This document shows positions 9,062 to 15,989 of a DNA stretch of 15,989 nt, one piece after another. The notes beneath the pieces were generated by a model. It was not told the DNA's origin. It worked only from the letters and a program-made list of their open reading frames with translations, and searched no databases. The first letter of the stretch is position 1. Every line of letters starts with the position of its first letter. Source of the DNA: HGM04593 sp045612305 (GTDB lineage: Bacteria; Bacteroidota; Bacteroidia; Bacteroidales; Bacteroidaceae); NCBI GenBank assembly GCA_045612305.1, contig JAZKYU010000063.1, forward strand, positions 1-15,989, given 5' to 3'. The position numbers were made by a program, and so were the translations under genes.

Positions 9062-12000
9062 TTACTTTACTATCATCTTCTTTCCGTTCACAACGTAGAT
9101 GCCGGGAGAGGTTATCTCGCCTATCTTGCGGCCTTGCAGGTCGTATATTGTATCTGCTGCACCGTTGTTTTCAACAACATCCTCTATCTCGTCGATGTCG
9201 GTGGTACCACCCCAAGTGTCGTAGCGCAATGAGAAGGCTATGTTTTGTGCGGGGGTGTAGTCGTAGGGAAGTACCCAGTAGGCCTTGTTGGGGCTGCACT
9301 GTATGTAACCATCCTCGAGGTCTTGTGTGCTGGGGTTGGCTTTAACACCGTTTGCGTTACGGTTTTCCCAAATGCGGTAGAGACGGGGAACCTCCTGGCT
9401 CTTCTGCAACATATAGATGTGGTTGTCGGGGTGGCTACCCTCTCCCTCGCGGTAGTCGGCACAGCGCACAAATGTGTTGTAGAGGGCTCCAAAGAGCACG
9501 CCGTCGAGCTTGTCGGGGGTTGACTCGCTGGCAGCTGTGCTGCTGTAGTTGAATTTGAATGTAGCTATTGCCGGGAGCCCCTCAAAGTCGTGGGGGTCGC
9601 TCGAAATACCCACAACCTTCAACATCACGGGGGTGTTGGCGGGGATAATGCCATCTTTGTAGGCTGTCATCGACATATAGTGTGCGTCGCCTATGGGGCC
9701 GTGCTGACGGGGCCAGAAGGCCTGGATGCCTGCGGGTATCTTAGCGTCGAAACCAAGCATCAATGTGCTGTGGCCGTGAGTAGCTACTTCAACGGGGAAG
9801 AACACTGCTTCTTCGGGGTTTTTAATCTCCTCTATAATCCAGCGGGTGTTCTCGGTGCCGGCGTTTGTGAGCTTGGTTGCGCCCTCTATGCTTGCACCGT
9901 CGATAGTGTGGTAACCACCAGAATTTCTAGCCTCATCGAGGCCATCGCTACCTACATAGCAGTTGAGTGTGTATGTGCCGGGGGCAACATTTTCCATAGT
10001 GTAGGTATTATTTCTGTGATAGCTACCAGCGTAACCAAAGTGATAGTCGCTGTAGACAACTTCACTGTCTTTCACAAGGGTAACACCAAGCATATTAAGA
10101 CGCTTGCTACCATTAACGTATCTGTATGTAACGGTTACATTGCCCTCTTTGGGAACTACCACGGTAACACTATTGCAGTGCACGCGCTGGCTGTTTTGAT
10201 TAGGACGTTCCTCTTTCCACACCGCGATAGAGTTATCAATCTCTGCGGGATATGTAGCGAGAGCATCGCCCCAGAAACTACTACCATCGGTGTAGTTAAG
10301 GCTGTTTATAGCCATATACTTGTCGCCCGCTTTAATGAACGAGGTGCAGTCACCATTGGCATCGAGGGTTACAGCGGCTGCTGTGGCCGATAGCAGAGTT
10401 TCGCTGCTACCAAGTGTGCCCACAGCCAAGCGTGTGTGTATGTTAGTCAAGGTCAAGCCGTTGTATGAGAGGAAACCATCTGCCCCCTCGGTGCCGTCGA
10501 ACATCCACACAGCGCGGGTGTCGATGCTACCATCGGCACGTGTAGAGGGGCCGTTGTAGAGCTCGGTTGTTGAGTAACCGTTCTTGGCTGCTGCAACGTG
10601 TGCAAGCAAGGCGTTAGAGGTCTCCTCGTCGGCCAAGGGGCGTATGGTGTAGAGGCGGCCACGCTTGGGTGCCTTGAGGTCGGCGGGCCAGTTGCCGGTG
10701 TAGTTTACTATAGCATCGTACACGGCGTTGAAGGCAGCCTCCTCCACAGCACCACCATCCTTCTGTGCTGTTATTATTTTTTGTTTCTCCTTTATAAGCT
10801 TGAGCAGAGCGGCAAACTCCTTATCATATATAACACAACCGCTGAGGTTATATTTGTCAAGCAACTCCTCGATGTGGGCATCGAAGTCGGTCACAGGCAC
10901 AAACTGCCAGGTTGAGTTGTCTTGTGTACCACGGTCGTTGCCCACGGTGTAAGCATCGGCCACTTTGGTCCAGCCTTGCTCCACGTCGTTGGGGCTGTCG
11001 AGAACAATTGCAAGACCGGGGTTTGTTGTGTTGGACGAGGGGAGAATGTACCACACGTCCTTGTCGGTTGAGCGGTCCATCCAAGTCATAGCCTCTACCT
11101 CGCTAATCTTCAAGCTCTTAACTGTAGCACCCTTGGCTGGCAGGGCCGATGTGAGTGCTGTGATGGGCAAGAGGTTGATACCTGTTTTTGACACGGTTTT
11201 CTTATCGCCCTTTGCGTTGTAGACATCGATGGTTGTGCGGCCTTGTGCCTGTGTAATAACTATTTTAATAGTGGTAAAGGCGTCTTGTGTGTGGTCGAAA
11301 CGGTATTCGTCGTGGTTGACGTTAAGTTTCACCACAACATCGAAGTTGTCTTTGAAGAAGACCTGGAAGGCTCCGGTGTAGTCGTCTTTTGTGGGGTCGG
11401 CGTGCGACGACACAAGACAAGAACCATATCCGTTATATTGCTCAAGACCATCGAGCTCGTACACAAGTTCCAAGCACCAGTTGTCGTCCTTTGTGAGGGC
11501 CTGAGCCGAGTCGACCTTCAAAATGTAGCTTTTACCATTGCCTGCATCCCCAAGCTGGGGCACCACATCGAGTTTCACGGTGTTTTGGCTGACAATTGTC
11601 TTCTTCACAGCGTCGAAGTTGTGGATGTGTGCCTTCAGGTACTCGTCGACGATGAGTGTGTTACCGGGAAAGTCTTTATATTCGGGGTTTCTGCTTGCAT
11701 AGGTATTCTTGGTACCCGAGATGTAGAAGAGGTTGCTCAGTGAGCCTGCTGCTTCTGTGAGGTTCATAGCATCGACATCGGTGGTGTAGGCAGCATAGCG
11801 CTGTGTGGCAACGTTTTTCACATAGTACCAACGGGGGTGCTCGAAGTTGCTTGCGGCGTCCATCTTATCCTCGTCGGTGAGCTCGGGTAGCTTCACAAGA
11901 GCATACTCTATCTCGTGCTCCACCATATGGATGTTCTGGGCAAACTGCAGGAGCTTTGCTGTAGGGTTGTTGCCGGCAAGTGCTGCATTGCTGGTATAGG

Positions 12001-14905
12001 TGCCATCCCAGAACTGTTCGGCACGCGTGCTGAACTGCTCTACAATATAGAGGTAATCGGTTATCTTATCCACGTCGTAACCCATCTTGGCAGCAACAGC
12101 CTGGCGAGCTTCGAGCTTTTCGGTGAGCTCGGCAGCCACCTCAACTATAAAGTTGTATAGGATGTCTCGAGCGTCTTCGGCATCGACCTCTTCAAACTCC
12201 CACGCTGTGCCATCGTCGTTGGCATCTCCATAGAGTTGTATCTCGTCGCCATTGTCGTGGTTGCTGCACCACGACTTAACCGACTGGTCATTCTTGTTGC
12301 CTTTCAACGCCGCCTGGGCTATGTTGTAACCAACATAAGACGATGTTTTGTGGGGCTGCACAAACCAGGGGTTGCCCGACTCGTTCCAGTTAACTTCGTT
12401 GGCACACTTCATAACAGTTGTGGCGTTGTTTATCATCACGCTGTAGTACTCGTCAACCTCGGTTTTTGTGGTGCTGGTGAAGAAGAAGAGCGATGTTGCA
12501 TCCAACACATCTAAAGCCTCGTCGCCTGTAACGGGCACCAACTGCATATTGCTACCACGCGTGTTGAACTTGGCATAGTAGTTGTTTTTAGAATCCATGT
12601 TTATGGGACCATCTTCCTCGTCGCCACCAATCTCAATATCGAGGCCTGTAGCAGCTGCACGACGGGGGCGAGCCTGCTGTCTAGACTCCCAAGGACGCAA
12701 ATTCTTTATAAAATAGAACTTGGGCTCCTGATTGGTGTCGAGCGGGTCGGTTGTTTTTTCAAAGGGAGGCTCGATGGTGAAGCAGATGTTGAGCACATCA
12801 TTGTTTGTCATAGCATCGTAGTTAAAATTAACTACATTGCCCTCGTCTGTTGCCACAGCCTTTGTGGTGAAAACAGAGTCGGTGCCTATTTTCACACCGG
12901 CAAAGTAGTGCAAGTCCTGGCACAAGAGCTCCAAGGTGGGCAGGTCCTCACCCTTCTTGAACATATACGAGAAAGGCAAGGGTTGCTCCTCGGGGGTGCC
13001 GTCGCCGTCTACGTCGAACATAAGGCGGGTGTTGCGCTGTACTATATTGCTGGCTGTGAAGGTTATCTTCTTCTCGTTATCGCCATCGACGGGCACGGGT
13101 ATGAAGAGGAAGTCGGTACAAAGACCTTTGGGTACCTCTGTGGCTTCGGTTTCGGGGTTGTTGTCGCCGTCTACATAAGCGGGGGCAACGGTTTGGTCTT
13201 GCGGGCTGGTAACGTTACCCATCCAGTAAGCGCCATCGTTGGCCACGGCAAGGTATTGGTTGTTGCCGTTTTTCAAGGGCACACCAAAGTGCATTGTTTC
13301 CGATGTGTTTACGCTCCACTCGTAGCGTTCGTCGGTTACAACACCGTTGCCAAGATAGAGTGAGGGGTAGGCCACACTGCGGAACACATATTTGCCTGTG
13401 GGGGTGAGCTCGCAATACCACTCGAGTGCCTTCTTGTCTTCTGCGCTGCTGCTGTGGTAGGTACCTGCTGCCTCGCGACCAAGTTGCTCTCCGTTGTCAT
13501 CGGCGGCCTTAACCTCTATGTTTGAGCGTTTTTGGTTAGCAACATCGTAGGTATCGGCATTGATGCGGTATTTGCTACCGGGCACAGGCACACCCGAAAG
13601 GAGCTTCGCCTGGGGAAACTCCGAGTTGTACTGGGCTATCACCTGTGAATATTTCAGAGCGGTTGCTTTGGTGTATATTACACTCTCGGCACTTGTAACT
13701 GCTTTTATGTATTTAATAGCCTGAGCCACCTCTTCTTCTTCGTAGCCACAGCCGGGGAGGATATAAGCCTCGGAGAACGACATAGGAGCGTTAGTTGTGT
13801 TCGAGATGCGCACATATTGATAGCTACCGCCAAGCTCTATTTTTTCGGAAGCAAAGAAGTAATCGTTCTCCAAGCCTGTGGCAAAGGGGTTGCCTGTGAC
13901 GGCTGTCCACGAAGCCTTGTCGTTAGACACCTCTACGTTTATCGCTGTGGCTATGTTGGTAGCATCGGCATTTTGTTGCAGGTAGAGGTAGATGGCTGTT
14001 GATGTTGTGCCAAGGTTGAATGTGTAGCTGTCGCCAGCCTCCACGGTGATGTGGGTGGCGAGGTCACCATCCAACAAGTTGGCTACTACACCCTCTTTGG
14101 GAGTTGCTGTTGTGGTAATATTTTCGGGCAACTGCACATAACCATAAATATCCTGTGCCGAGAGGATGTCGCCACGGCTGTAGATGTGGAGGTCTTGCAA
14201 GTAGCTGTTGCCTGCGTCGGTTGTTCTTTGCTCGTGTGCCACGTAGAACGCATAGGGGTGACCATCGCTCCAAGTAGCAAAAGTGTGTGTATTACCATTC
14301 CAGTATTTTGTAACCTCTTTGTCGTTCTCCAAAACCTTGCCTTGCACAAGGAACGAAGTATTGCCATCGGGGTCACCCACGCCATACTTAACGCCTTCGG
14401 CTTTCACACCTGACTTGCCCGCAGTTGCTTTGCCCCAAGGGGTGATAGTGAGCTGTGCTGCATCGGCGCTACTGTTGGTGGTGTGGCCAAGAACATCGAC
14501 ATAAGTGCCTGTTGATATCGATTTAATGGCATAGTATGCCACTTGAGCAGTATCGGTTGTGATAGCACCGTTACTGTCGTAAGCCTCCAGGGTGTAAACG
14601 AAGCTTTCGTTATACACAAACATATCGCGCTCCTTGCTCTTGTCGTGCTCAAAAGCATTGCCATCGTTGCGCAAGAAACCTGTGCGGTCTTCACCGTTGT
14701 GCCCTACAATAGCGGTGTTGTAAATCATAAACTTGGTACCAGGCACCAGCATCTCCTCAAGGGTGATGCGGTTTTTGGAACTTTTGTAGGAGCCAGGCAT
14801 ATAGTACTTGTCGGCCCACACGGTTGTTGTTCCCAAGCAGAAGAGGAACAACAAACAGAGATAAAGATTTTTTGTTCTCATTTTAAGGTTATTTATTTTT
14901 TTCAT
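9062..14905 (-). CDS. Giant exported multi-module surface protein, 1947 residues, no recognised catalytic domain
   Basis: A signal peptide is clear: LYLCLLFLFCLGTTTVWA, with cleavage before DKYY. Translation may start at M1 (14905) or at M9 (14881), which gives a more ordinary signal peptide (MRTKNLYLC). Domains are assigned by eye. About 32-260 is beta-rich; 265-388 is discoidin/CBM32-like (NLLDGDLATHITVEAGDSYTFNLG ending in YILPGCGYEEEE). A helical linker leads to a YRI...W496-x-C498...TDFLF module (440-605) that also occurs in the neighbouring GH89 protein. Next come a second trefoil-like block (725-912) containing a basic stretch RQQARPRRAAATG near 745, a helical FIVAR-like block (915-1020) and a possible LamG-like sandwich (about 1110-1265). 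Further beta blocks precede a C-terminal module with GIIPANTPVMLKV and WGGTTDIDEI, and the tail TIYDLQGRKI...GIYVVNGKKMIVK. The shared tail and modules, and the shared transcription unit, suggest it works with the GH89 enzyme at the cell surface, perhaps binding glycans. That role is inference; a divergent catalytic domain in the unassigned parts cannot be excluded. Confidence 0.93.
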   Translation of the reverse strand: MKKINNLKMRTKNLYLCLLFLFCLGTTTVWADKYYMPGSYKSSKNRITLEEMLVPGTKFMIYNTAIVGHNGEDRTGFLRNDGNAFEHDKSKERDMFVYNESFVYTLEAYDSNGAITTDTAQVAYYAIKSISTGTYVDVLGHTTNSSADAAQLTITPWGKATAGKSGVKAEGVKYGVGDPDGNTSFLVQGKVLENDKEVTKYWNGNTHTFATWSDGHPYAFYVAHEQRTTDAGNSYLQDLHIYSRGDILSAQDIYGYVQLPENITTTATPKEGVVANLLDGDLATHITVEAGDSYTFNLGTTSTAIYLYLQQNADATNIATAINVEVSNDKASWTAVTGNPFATGLENDYFFASEKIELGGSYQYVRISNTTNAPMSFSEAYILPGCGYEEEEVAQAIKYIKAVTSAESVIYTKATALKYSQVIAQYNSEFPQAKLLSGVPVPGSKYRINADTYDVANQKRSNIEVKAADDNGEQLGREAAGTYHSSSAEDKKALEWYCELTPTGKYVFRSVAYPSLYLGNGVVTDERYEWSVNTSETMHFGVPLKNGNNQYLAVANDGAYWMGNVTSPQDQTVAPAYVDGDNNPETEATEVPKGLCTDFLFIPVPVDGDNEKKITFTASNIVQRNTRLMFDVDGDGTPEEQPLPFSYMFKKGEDLPTLELLCQDLHYFAGVKIGTDSVFTTKAVATDEGNVVNFNYDAMTNNDVLNICFTIEPPFEKTTDPLDTNQEPKFYFIKNLRPWESRQQARPRRAAATGLDIEIGGDEEDGPINMDSKNNYYAKFNTRGSNMQLVPVTGDEALDVLDATSLFFFTSTTKTEVDEYYSVMINNATTVMKCANEVNWNESGNPWFVQPHKTSSYVGYNIAQAALKGNKNDQSVKSWCSNHDNGDEIQLYGDANDDGTAWEFEEVDAEDARDILYNFIVEVAAELTEKLEARQAVAAKMGYDVDKITDYLYIVEQFSTRAEQFWDGTYTSNAALAGNNPTAKLLQFAQNIHMVEHEIEYALVKLPELTDEDKMDAASNFEHPRWYYVKNVATQRYAAYTTDVDAMNLTEAAGSLSNLFYISGTKNTYASRNPEYKDFPGNTLIVDEYLKAHIHNFDAVKKTIVSQNTVKLDVVPQLGDAGNGKSYILKVDSAQALTKDDNWCLELVYELDGLEQYNGYGSCLVSSHADPTKDDYTGAFQVFFKDNFDVVVKLNVNHDEYRFDHTQDAFTTIKIVITQAQGRTTIDVYNAKGDKKTVSKTGINLLPITALTSALPAKGATVKSLKISEVEAMTWMDRSTDKDVWYILPSSNTTNPGLAIVLDSPNDVEQGWTKVADAYTVGNDRGTQDNSTWQFVPVTDFDAHIEELLDKYNLSGCVIYDKEFAALLKLIKEKQKIITAQKDGGAVEEAAFNAVYDAIVNYTGNWPADLKAPKRGRLYTIRPLADEETSNALLAHVAAAKNGYSTTELYNGPSTRADGSIDTRAVWMFDGTEGADGFLSYNGLTLTNIHTRLAVGTLGSSETLLSATAAAVTLDANGDCTSFIKAGDKYMAINSLNYTDGSSFWGDALATYPAEIDNSIAVWKEERPNQNSQRVHCNSVTVVVPKEGNVTVTYRYVNGSKRLNMLGVTLVKDSEVVYSDYHFGYAGSYHRNNTYTMENVAPGTYTLNCYVGSDGLDEARNSGGYHTIDGASIEGATKLTNAGTENTRWIIEEIKNPEEAVFFPVEVATHGHSTLMLGFDAKIPAGIQAFWPRQHGPIGDAHYMSMTAYKDGIIPANTPVMLKVVGISSDPHDFEGLPAIATFKFNYSSTAASESTPDKLDGVLFGALYNTFVRCADYREGEGSHPDNHIYMLQKSQEVPRLYRIWENRNANGVKANPSTQDLEDGYIQCSPNKAYWVLPYDYTPAQNIAFSLRYDTWGGTTDIDEIEDVVENNGAADTIYDLQGRKIGEITSPGIYVVNGKKMIVK

Positions 14906-14923
14906 TTGTTTTCACAACACGTT

Positions 14924-14953
14924 GCCTCGCGCTCACGCGAGCGCATACGAGGC
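14924..14953 (-). promoter_or_regulatory. Stable hairpin in the 5' leader of the operon
   Basis: The 30 bases fold into a six-pair stem (GCGCTC with GAGCGC, loop ACGC) stacked on a five-pair stem (GCCTC with GAGGC), separated by a four-base bulge on one side. The hairpin lies between the predicted transcription start (about 14967) and the start codon at 14905, so it should form near the 5' end of the mRNA. No T-run follows, so simple termination is unlikely. A role in mRNA stability or translation control is possible. Confidence 0.6.
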
Positions 14954-14972
14954 ATTAAACCATTTATTTCGG

Positions 14973-14980
14973 CAAAGATA
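14973..14980 (-). promoter_or_regulatory. Bacteroidales-type -7 promoter box (TATCTTTG)
   Basis: On the minus strand the sequence reads TATCTTTG followed by C, a full match to the Bacteroidota primary-sigma -7 consensus TAnnTTTG. It lies 68 bases upstream of the first start codon of the 1947-residue gene, placing transcription start near 14967. The -33 region (around 15000) is A/T-rich without a clean TTG. This was the only such box I found in the non-coding parts of the minus strand, so it probably drives all three genes. Confidence 0.8.
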
Positions 14981-15135
14981 GTGAAAATATGCGATATATT
15001 ATTTATTTTTCACAAAAAAGCTCCTTTTTATGCTAATTTTTCTAAGAACAAGGGGGTTTTCGGGGGTAAAAAGCCTCTTTTCAGGGAGCGAAAAAGACAG
15101 AGCATCACCCGCACTACCACGCCTTTTTGGGGAGC

Positions 15136-15257
15136 AAAAAAACGCAACTTTTCAGCCCAAAAAACCTCAAAAAAACAGGCAAAAAAGTGGTAAAAAAACC
15201 AGGTGAATTTTGCAACAGGTTGCCCCCAAAAAAAAAGCAAAAAAGTGGCAAAAAAAA
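15136..15257. other. Helically phased A-tracts (predicted curved DNA)
   Basis: Runs of six to nine A occur at 15136-15142, 15159-15164, 15169-15175, 15181-15186, 15192-15198, 15228-15236, 15239-15244 and 15250-15257. Centre-to-centre spacings are mostly about 10-12 bases or a double turn (22.5), close to the helical repeat, which predicts intrinsic bending. A motif GCAAAAAAGTGG recurs 58 bases apart (15179 and 15237). The block lies roughly 160-290 bases upstream of the predicted transcription start. Confidence 0.6.
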
Positions 15258-15359
15258 CGGGCGAAACACCACCCTGGAAGCGGGGGCAAGCTACCTAAAA
15301 AAGAGTTTTTTTTACAACAAATTGCCACAAAAAAGCAAGTAAAAGCAATTAAAATCGCC

Positions 15360-15382
15360 GGTGCGCATTAAAGCTTTTAAAA
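15360..15382 (+). repeat. Direct repeat, partial copy
   Basis: This carries the 20-base core GGTGCGCATTAAAGCTTTTA also found at 15407 and 15865, but not the downstream half (ACAAGTGTCAAAG). It abuts and overlaps the next copy. The core contains the palindrome AAAGCTTT. Confidence 0.8.
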
Positions 15383-15460
15383 TTACCCTCATCAGCGCAG
15401 CCCAGAGGTGCGCATTAAAGCTTTTAAAAAAACAAGTGTCAAAGTTTTTTTGGAAAAAGT
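15379..15460 (+). repeat. Direct repeat of about 80 bases, copy 1
   Basis: Its blocks AAAATTACCCT, GGTGCGCATTAAAGCTTTTA and AAAAACAAGTGTCAAAGTTTTT recur in the same order at 15838-15918, with a diverged 17-base stretch and a one-base indel between the first two. Orientation is direct and the offset is about 459 bases. It probably belongs to a dispersed repeat family or a local segmental duplication. Confidence 0.85.
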
Positions 15461-15560
15461 GAGAACAACCCACAAGCAACCGAGATGCATAAATATATCT
15501 TTCCTCTCGCCGCCTCGGTGTTATTTTCGGCTATTCTATCTATCAACTTATGTTTTTATA

Positions 15561-15583
15561 GCCCTTTTGGCGCCCAAAAGGGC
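15561..15583. repeat. Perfect inverted repeat, 10-base arms
   Basis: GCCCTTTTGG and CCAAAAGGGC are separated by CGC. Neither strand has a T-run directly after the hairpin, so it is not a typical intrinsic terminator. Confidence 0.75.
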
Positions 15584-15620
15584 AGAAAAGGCGCAGCACG
15601 CGAGTAAAAATTGTCGTCAC

Positions 15621-15689
15621 GCTCTCTTGTTCGTGAATCGCCCACAGGTGGGCGATATAACTCATCCGAGCGCTCCTTGCCGTGAGAGC
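15621..15689. repeat. Nested inverted repeats
   Basis: An inner pair ATCGCCCAC/GTGGGCGAT (15637-15645 and 15648-15656) is perfect, with a two-base centre. An outer pair GCTCTC/GAGAGC (15621-15626 and 15684-15689) could close a larger stem around it. There is no T-run. Confidence 0.6.
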
Positions 15690-15698
15690 CTATGGCTT

Positions 15699-15794
15699 GT
15701 TTGCAGGGTGCTGCGAAACTCACTACGCACGGCTATATAAAGATAATTTATACCCGTGCTGCGTTCAAACAATCTCGCACAATGGCCTGCAAAC
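15699..15794. repeat. Long imperfect inverted repeat with inner stem
   Basis: Outer arms GTTTGCAGG and CCTGCAAAC are exact (15699-15707, 15786-15794). Near the centre GCACGG-C-TATA (15727-15737) pairs with TATA-C-CCGTGC (15749-15759), with one C-C mismatch and an 11-base loop. The whole could fold as an extended RNA hairpin or mark a short non-autonomous element. Confidence 0.6.
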
Positions 15795-15837
15795 TGCGCC
15801 GCCTCTCACTCAATTTTTAACGGTGCTGCAGGATTTG

Positions 15838-15918
15838 AAAATTACCCTATCGACGCTGTTCATTGGTGCGCATTAAAGCTTTTAGAAAAACAAGTGTCAA
15901 AGTTTTTGGGGAAAAGCG
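15838..15918 (+). repeat. Direct repeat of about 80 bases, copy 2
   Basis: This is the second long copy, with the same three identical blocks as 15379-15460. Similarity fades after GGGGAAAAGCGAGGAC. Together the two copies bracket about 380 bases rich in inverted repeats. Confidence 0.85.
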
Positions 15919-15989
15919 AGGACCTAGCGAGGTATGCCGCTATATTTTCTACAAAGCGCAATACCGAGCGCTTCCGGAGCCCCAAAAAC

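Larger units (their letters stand above)
14981..15989. other. Gene-poor region upstream of the operon
   Basis: I see no convincing protein gene here. The frames that stay open are short, rich in Lys from poly-A runs or in Cys/Arg, and overlap repeats. The region contains phased A-tracts (15136-15257), two long copies and one partial copy of a direct repeat, and several inverted repeats between 15561 and 15794. Two plus-strand frames through the last repeat copy are still open at 15989 (one includes CALKLLEKQVSKFLG, the other VRIKAFRKTSVKVFG). A gene fragment continuing past the window edge is therefore possible. Confidence 0.6.

Noticed and set aside
8600..9345. Plus-strand frames of about 190-210 residues across the spacer
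   Set aside because: They run antisense through the start of the GH89 gene, the GC-rich hairpin block and the 56-residue gene; composition is Cys/Phe-rich and non-protein-like.
9590..10393. Plus-strand open frame of 267 residues opposite the 1947-residue gene
   Set aside because: It is antisense to a long gene with signal peptide and domains and shows no recognisable protein features.
14543..15193. Plus-strand frame of 216 residues across the promoter
   Set aside because: It is antisense to the signal peptide region of the giant gene and then runs through poly-A tracts that give Lys-rich low complexity.
15561..15583. Intrinsic terminator
   Set aside because: The hairpin is perfect but neither strand has a T-run directly after it.
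15408..15740. Plus-strand frame of 110 residues
   Set aside because: It begins with GTG inside a direct repeat copy and crosses several hairpins; the sequence lacks any protein-like pattern and copy 2 diverges soon after the core.
15360..15918. CRISPR-like array
   Set aside because: There are only three core copies with spacers of very different lengths and no cas genes in view.

Overview
The window looks like chromosomal DNA of a Bacteroidota member, most likely a Prevotella-like or other gut/oral Bacteroidales species. The evidence is a TAnnTTTG promoter box, A/T-rich gene leaders without Shine-Dalgarno sequences, and very large exported proteins ending in an IYDLQGR...GIY(I/V)xNG tail. 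Genus-level placement is inference.

All convincing genes are on the minus strand and read from right to left. A Bacteroidales-type promoter (14973-14980) and a stable hairpin in the leader (14924-14953) precede a 1947-residue exported multi-module protein (14905-9062). It is followed 37 bases later by a 56-residue acidic small protein (9024-8854), easily missed by length cut-offs. A 129-base spacer with a GC-rich hairpin element follows, then a 2877-residue exported alpha-N-acetylglucosaminidase of family GH89 (8724-91). A strong intrinsic terminator (59-11) closes the unit. I found no second promoter or internal T-tailed terminator, so the three genes probably form one transcription unit.

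The GH89 enzyme is the only recognisable catalyst. Characterised relatives remove terminal alpha-linked GlcNAc from host glycans such as alpha-1,4-GlcNAc-capped mucin O-glycans or heparan sulfate. The two giants share a C-terminal tail and a recurring adhesive-looking module (YRI ... W-x-C ... TD[W/F]-x-F), and both have a discoidin/CBM32-like domain. The 1947-residue protein has no visible active site, so I infer a surface glycan-binding or scaffolding partner. Inside the GH89 protein a 370-codon unit has been tandemly duplicated.

The right-hand kilobase (14981-15989) holds no convincing gene. It contains helically phased A-tracts upstream of the promoter, an 80-base direct repeat present twice plus a partial copy, and a cluster of inverted repeats between the two copies that could be a small mobile or repetitive element or a structured RNA. 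No tRNA, rRNA, CRISPR array, transposase, SusC/SusD pair or regulator gene was found.
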